Assembly (NCBI GenBank): GCA_022702705.1
Contig: CM040428.1
Location: 93,616,287 to 93,680,286 of the forward strand
Direction: 5' to 3'
Source: Papilionanthe hookeriana x Papilionanthe teres
Lineage: Eukaryota; Streptophyta; Magnoliopsida; Asparagales; Orchidaceae
Length of the DNA: 64,000 bases
Positions 58,373 to 64,000 of this stretch are shown here, in pieces (position 1 is the first letter of the stretch; every line of letters starts with the position of its first letter). The notes beneath the pieces are model-generated. The model was given only the letters and a program-made list of their open reading frames with translations, was not told the origin of the DNA and did no database searches. A program made the translations under genes and the position numbers.

Positions 58373-59220
58373 TCCCTCTATATCTCTATTGCTTTCTCTT
58401 TACAACCCATGCTCTCTCTCACACTCTCTATTCTATCTCTCTCTCTTTCTTTCACTCTATCCCTCACAAACTCTCTCTTCCTCTCTCACTACTCTCTCTC
58501 TTTCAATCCCACTCTTAGCTCTCTCTATCTTTCTCTCTCTACTCTTCGCTTTCATTATTTCTCCCCTTCTCTCAAACATATAATCCTTTCTCCCCCTCTC
58601 TTTCACTCCCTCCCTCTTCCTTATCATGTCTCCATATATTTCACTCTCTTTACCTTATTCTCACTCTCTCCCACTTTATTTATATATCTTTCTTTCACAC
58701 TCCCTCGTTCACTCTCTTACCCTTTATTCTCTAAGTCTCTCTCTCCCTCCATCTCCCTCCATATCACCCTTTATATCTCCCACTCTCTACCTCTCACTTA
58801 TTATATTTTGATTCGTCTTCCATGAGTCCTCTTTTCTCTGTATTTCTTTATTACCCTCTCTCCATCTCTCCCTCCAGTTCCCTCTTCACTCTCTCTCTTG
58901 CTCTCTCTTTCACTCTCTACGTTATCTCTTTTTATTGTTTCTTTGCTCTCATTTGCCCCCTCTCTATCCCTCTCTTGCTCATAATTCTATCTTCCTCTCT
59001 TCTCTCTCTTTACTCAATTTTTCTCTTCCTTAATCTTCACTCCGCCTTCCTTACACACTCTCTTTTAATTGCTCTCGCATCATGCTCTCTCCCCTTAATC
59101 TATCTCATTATTTATTATTTTTGCTCATACATCTCTCTTACCTAATTGATTCCTCCCTTTTTCAACCCTACTTCCCTCTCTTTATGCCTCCCTCCCTATC
59201 TAACTCCTCTCTCCCTCTCC
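57366..59220 (+). repeat. Switch unit, copy C (diverged, shortened)
   Basis: Same order of landmarks as copies A and B: AGAGATAAAG at 57366, GATGCCATGGAGAG near 58042, the GGTCCCTC switch at 58371, and CCTATCTAACTCC near 59195. The offset to copy A changes from 57328 to about 56950 across position 58007, which locates a loss of roughly 355-380 bases. Confidence 0.85.
58366..58382 (+). other. Strand switch GA to CT, third GTAGGTCCCTC copy
   Basis: GAGTAGGTCCCTCTATATC, followed by TCTATTGCTTTCTCTTTACA. Here AGGGA, GTAGG, TCCCT forms a 5-base-arm inverted repeat. Confidence 0.9.
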
Positions 59221-62200
59221 CCCCTCATTTTCTCTATCTCTCTCTCTCATTCCCTTTCTCTTTCTCTCTCTTCTCTCACACTTTTCTCTAATCGCTCATT
59301 CTCTCCCTCTCTCATGTTATCTCTTCCCTCACCCTCTCACACACTCTATTCTCTCACACTTACTTCTCTCTATTATCTCTCACACTCTTTGCATTTCTCC
59401 CTCCCTCATTCTCTCTCTTCAGTTTCACTCTCACTCTTACTCCCTCCCTCACTATTTCTAGCTCTATCTTCGCACTCTCTTACTCACTCTCACTTATGTT
59501 GCACTCTCTTCACTTTCTTCAATCTTTCTCTTCCTCTCTCCTTTCTCTCTTTCTTCCTTCCACCATCCCTCTCTTGCCCTTTCTCTGTCTCTCCTTATGT
59601 CTCTAAGATACACTATAACTCTCCCCCTCTCACATTCTTTTTCTCTCCCTCTAGACAATCTCATTCTCTACGCCTCCTTCCCTTTCGCTCACTCTCTCAA
59701 TATATTCCCTCATTCTATCTCCTCTCTCTCTCATACACTCTATTCCCATACACTCTCTTCTCTCTATTTGCCTCTCACACTCTCTCCCTTTCTCACCCTC
59801 TCTTTTTCTCTCTTCGTTCCCTCTCACTCTTACTCCCTCTCTCCCTCACTCATTCTGACTCTATTTTTGCCTTACCCACTCTCCATCTCTCCCTCCCGCT
59901 CTCTCTTCAATCCCTTTCTTCACTTCTTCTCTTGCTCTCTCTCTCTCACTCTTTATTTCATCTCTCTTTATTGTTTCTTTGCTCTCAATTGCCCCCTCTC
60001 TATCTCTCTATTCGCATAATTCTAATTCCCTCTCTTTTATCTCTTTACTCAGCCTTTCTCTTCCTCCATCTCTCACTCCACCTCCCTCACAAACGCTCTA
60101 TCAAATGCTCTCTCATCTTTCTCTCTCCCCTTATATCCATATCTCTCTTACCTCCTTGATCCCTCCCTCCTTCAATCCCTCCTTCCCTCTCTTTATGCCT
60201 CCCTCTTTATCTAACTCTTATCTCCCTCTCCTCTTACACTTACTCATTCAGTCCCTCTCCCCCCTCGTTTTCTCTCTTTCATTCCCTCTCTTTTGCTTTC
60301 TCTTCTCTCACTTAGACTTTTCTCTACTTGCTTGCTCTCTCCCTCTCTCATGTTACCACTCCCCTCACTCCCTCCCTTTCTCACTCCCCTTCCTCTCTCT
60401 TCAGTTTCACTCTCACTCTTACTCCCTCACTTTCTCTCTCTTTCTCAATCCATTTTCACTCATCACTTTCTCTTTGATTGCTCGCTCTACACTCTCCCTC
60501 CCTCACACACTCACTCTTAGTTTCTCTCACATATTGCTCTTTCCCAACAAATCCATCTCATTGTTTCTTATTTTATCTCATAGATCTCTCTTTCCTCCTC
60601 GATCCCACCCTTTTCAATCCCCACATCCCTGTCTTTCTCGCTCTCTCCAAACTTCACTCTTCCCTCTCGCTCCTATTGAACTCACTTATTGACTCCCTCT
60701 ACCTCCCTCTCATTTTCTCTTTTGCTCTCTCTCACTCCCTCTCTCTTGCTCTCTCTCCTCTCACTTTTTCTTTTCTTCTCTCTCACCATCCTCTCCCATT
60801 CTCTCACTCTCTCTCATCATTTCCCCATTATTCTCCCCCTGCCGCATCCCTCCCTCCCACTCTTTATGTCAATCTCTCCCCCTCTCCATCTCCTCTCTCC
60901 TTTCCTTCTCAAACGTTCTCTTAATCTCCCTCCCTATCTCAATCTTGGTTGCTATCTTTTGCTCTCACTTCCTCTCTCGCTCCGTATTTCTCTCTTAAAT
61001 CTTTCTTTCTCTCCCCTCTCTCACTCCCTATCTCGATTCAGTCTCTCTAACTCTCTCAATCTATCTCCCTAGTTCTCTTTCTTGCTCGCTATCTCTCTCT
61101 TTCTCGCTCTCTCCTTGTAAAACTATGTCTAACTCTATTTTATGCTTCATTCTCTAGCTCTCAAGCTCTCTCTTACTCTTTGTACTCTCTCTTTACTCAC
61201 TCTTTATCTTCTATATCCATCACTCTAACTCTCTCCCTTCCTCTCATTCTCTCTCTTCTCTCTCTTCTTTCTCTCATCCCGCTCTTTTCTTTGATTGCTT
61301 ATTACTTTATCTTCTCCCTCCCACCCTTCCTCCCTCCTTTTTTGCTCTCTTTGCCTCTCTGGCTCTTTTTTATCTTGCCATCTCTTGCCTCACACTGTAT
61401 TCTTTCTCTATTTCTCTCTTGCTTTATCACTCTCTTTAATTTCACTCTCACTCTTACTCCATCACTCGCTTCATCTCTCTTTCTCACGCTCTTTCCCACT
61501 TTCCCTGTTTGGCTGTCCCAGACTCTCCATCTTTCTATCACTCTCTCTCCCATTTTCTTATTCTCCCCCTCACATTCTCTTGCTCACTCTCTTTCTCTCT
61601 CATACTCCCTTCCTCCTTAGCTCCCTTCCTCTCTCATTCTCACTATTTTTTCTCTCCATTTCTCTTTTGTTTCTTACACTTCTCTAACTCTTTCTCTAAT
61701 GTTTCTCTCTCACACACACAATCTCTCTTTTCTCAATCTTTCTCTCCCACTATCCCTCACATGTACCGTCTCTCTTGCTCCAAATATTATCCTTCTCATA
61801 TCCTCTGCCTTGTATCTCATTAATTTTCACATTCTCTCACACTTCTCTCTCTTTCTCTCACCCTCTCTCCTTCCCTCTCTCTGCCTCCTCTATCTCTCAC
61901 TCTTTTTTCATGATTCTTATTCCCACTCTTTTGCTCTCTATCTATATATATATCTCTTGCTCCTTTCCTAACTTTCTCCTTCATTCTCATGCTCTCTATC
62001 TCTCTCTTCATCTCCTCCCTTCCTAACTCACACTTTTTCTCTCTTCCTCCCTCCCTCTTTCTATCTCTCTCACACTCTCTCCCTCTATATCTCCCTCACT
62101 CTCCACCTCTCACTCCCTATCTTTTTCTTAATTTTCTCTTAGTCTCTCTTTTCTCTCTATTTTTGTCTTACTCTCACACTCTCTCTCCCTCCCGCTCACT

Positions 62201-64000
62201 CCTCAATCCCTATCAGTCCCTCCATCTATCTCTCTGTTTCTAGTTCAATCCCTCTCTTGCTCTCTCTCTCACTCTATATTTCATCTAACTTTACTTTTAC
62301 TTACTCTCTCTTTCCCTCTCTCTGTCCTTTCTCTTACTCTTTCTTCTATCACCCTCTTTTCTCTATATTTACTCACTATTTCTCTCCCTCTATAACTCAC
62401 TCTCTCCTTTAGTCTCTCTCCATCCCTCTCTCTCTCAATTGCTCTCACATCTCACTCTCGCACCTCATCCCCATGTCATTATTTCTTAGGTTCTCTCTCT
62501 TCTCCTTTGTCCCTCCCACTTTCATTCCATCCTTCCCTCTCTTTCCCCTTTCTCCCAAACTCACTCCTTTCTCTCTTCTCTTGCACTCACTCACTCAATC
62601 TGCCTCCCTCCATTTCATTTTCTCATCGCACTCTCCCATTCCCTCTCTTGTGATCTCACTTCTCTCACTTTCTCTTCTCTCTAATTCTCTCTTATTCTCC
62701 CTCAACCTTTCTCTCTCCCTCTATCCTCCCTTCTGACTCCCACTCTCCTTCCCACTTCTCATCCTGCCACTCTCTATATCTTAATATATCACTCTCTCTC
62801 CATCTCTCTTTCTCACTCATTCTCTTAATCTTGCCTCTATCACCATCTTAATCCCTATCTTTTCCTCTCTCCCCCTTTTAAATCTTTCATGCTCTCTCTC
62901 CATCTCTCACTCCCTCTCTCCCTCTATCTCCCCCGTTCTCACTCTCTCCCTTACTCTTGCCCTCCATCTCTTTCTTTCTCACTCTCTCACTTTCTTACTA
63001 TGTCTCTTACTCTCTCTTTTGTTTCTCTCTTACTCTCTTGCACTCTCTTGCTACCTTTCTCTCTTTTTACTCTTTCCCTCTATCTCTCTTTTTCTACCTC
63101 TCTTCTTTCTTACTGTCTTTCACTCTCAATTATGTTTCTCTCACTTTTTCTCTTGCTCCCTCTTCCTCTCTTTTCTCACTCATTATCTCCATATATTTAT
63201 AACCCCATCTCTCTCTACCTTCCTCTCATTCTCTATCTCTTTTCTTTCTCACCCCTTCTTCTCTTATTTTTTATTATTTTCACTCCCTCATTATTTCATT
63301 TTCTATTTCTCTCTCTAGTCCCCTCTCTCTTACCGTCTCTTACCTCACTCTCTATTCTTTCTCTATTTCTCTCTCTTTTTGACTCTCCCTCCTTACTTGG
63401 CTCTCTGACTCTCTTCAATTTCACTATCACTCCTACTTCCTCACTCGCTTCTCTCTCGTGCTCTCTCAACCAATTTTTTCTCCCTCTCTCTCTCACACCA
63501 TCCCTCCCTAACTTTCTCTCTTACTCCATCCATCATTCTGTCTTGCTCCCTTTCCCGTCTTTTATCTCTTTCACAATTTATATTCTCTCTTCCTCTTTCT
63601 TTTGTTATCTCACTATCATTCTCTATTCTCTCTCACCTTCACTCCTCTTCTCACTCTTTTTCTTCCTCTATCCCCCACTCTCTCTTTCTATATTTCTCAC
63701 ACATGCCTCTCTTCTTTTCTCTCTCTCTTACACTCTCTCCACTTGTCCTACATGGCTCTCCTTCTCTCTCTAACTCACTATTAATTTCTCTCTCATTATC
63801 TCTCTCATTCACTTATTCTCCCTCTCTCGCTCCCTCCCTCCTGCTCACTCACTCTTTCTTAATCTTCCTCACTCTCCTTCTTTCCCGATATCTCTCTCAT
63901 TCTCTCTTCTTCCTTTGCTCCCTTCCTCTCTCTTTCTCACTATTTATTTGCTTTCTCTTTCTCCATTATTGCTCACTCTTCTCTAGCACTTTCTCTTCTA
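58373..64000. repeat. CT-rich block 14 (runs off the window)
   Basis: 58374-62040 follows 34757-39070 with a 763-base gap at 60490. 62050-64000 follows 30400-32640 and 54900-57060, so the block ends the window close to where its relatives switch to GA. Core copies lie at about 59065, 60090, 60525 and 62440. No gene is seen. Confidence 0.95.

Larger units (their letters stand above)
54220..62040 (+). repeat. Long direct segmental duplication, copy 2
   Basis: Diverged partner of 29600-39070 that retains both switches at matching positions. Missing parts relative to copy 1 are about 355 bases at 58007 and 763 bases at 60490 (the equivalent of 36728-37490). It lacks the insertion found at 32922 in copy 1. 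Confidence 0.8.

Noticed and set aside
1..64000. tRNA, rRNA or other structured RNA genes
   Set aside because: I looked for balanced-composition stretches with cloverleaf or conserved rRNA motifs on both strands and saw none; the purine/pyrimidine bias itself excludes normal stems over most of the window.
1..64000. Telomeric or known centromeric satellite arrays
   Set aside because: No runs of TTAGGG, TTAGG, TTTAGGG or a fixed-length monomer are present. The units are long, irregular and strand-switching.

Overview
This window is one continuous tract of degenerate homopurine/homopyrimidine repeat DNA. I find no gene, RNA gene, CRISPR array, recognisable transposon or classical regulatory element in it. 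On the + strand it alternates between GA-rich and CT-rich blocks. There are 14 blocks separated by 13 abrupt strand switches, at about 1510, 2398, 2836, 5970, 15262, 20948, 23651, 27372, 29389, 32721, 34756, 57150 and 58373. Lines sampled by eye are roughly 80-95% purine in GA blocks and the same for pyrimidine in CT blocks. Long open frames exist only because all three stop codons need two purines, so the pyrimidine strand is nearly stop-free. Their translations are S/L/F/P/H/T low-complexity strings in several overlapping frames, and I annotate none as CDS. Tens of kilobases of non-coding satellite-like DNA point to a eukaryote, perhaps heterochromatin or a repeat-rich arm. I cannot name the lineage.

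The tract is not a simple microsatellite. It is a mosaic of related segments copied by direct and inverted segmental duplication. (1) The segment with a GA-to-CT switch at 38-2397 recurs at 33291-35649 (a few percent different) and, more diverged, at 57366-59220. (2) A longer direct pair, about 29600-39070 and 54220-62040, carries two conserved switches. (3) 36867-44960 and 44961-53016 are an 8.1-kb head-to-tail tandem duplication. (4) 2402-5210 is inverted at 20949-24085, and 5284-8460 is inverted at about 24880-28050. The two halves have exchanged order, and an AAGTACTT motif lies at the breakpoints. (5) A roughly 370-bp piece of the 28.9-kb region is inserted at 32922-33290, with intact empty sites elsewhere in the window.

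Region by region: 1-2397 is the first copy of the GA/CT switch unit. 2398-8460 is the template of the large inverted pair. 8460-15262 is GA-rich with three direct copies of a sub-unit (8870, 12905, 13770) and a rotated relative of the 1-1100 segment (10530-11910). 15263-20948 is CT-rich and contains a 101-bp exact repeat and the longest pure CT microsatellite. 20949-28320 holds the inverted copies. 28320-35700 holds the insertion source, the insertion and the second switch unit. 34757-57150 is one 22-kb CT block containing the 8-kb tandem. 57151-64000 is the third switch unit followed by CT. By homology, both window ends lie within about 200 bp of a CT-to-GA switch just outside the window.

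All copy relationships were found by reading and matching anchors. Identity values are rough impressions from the stretches compared, not alignments.
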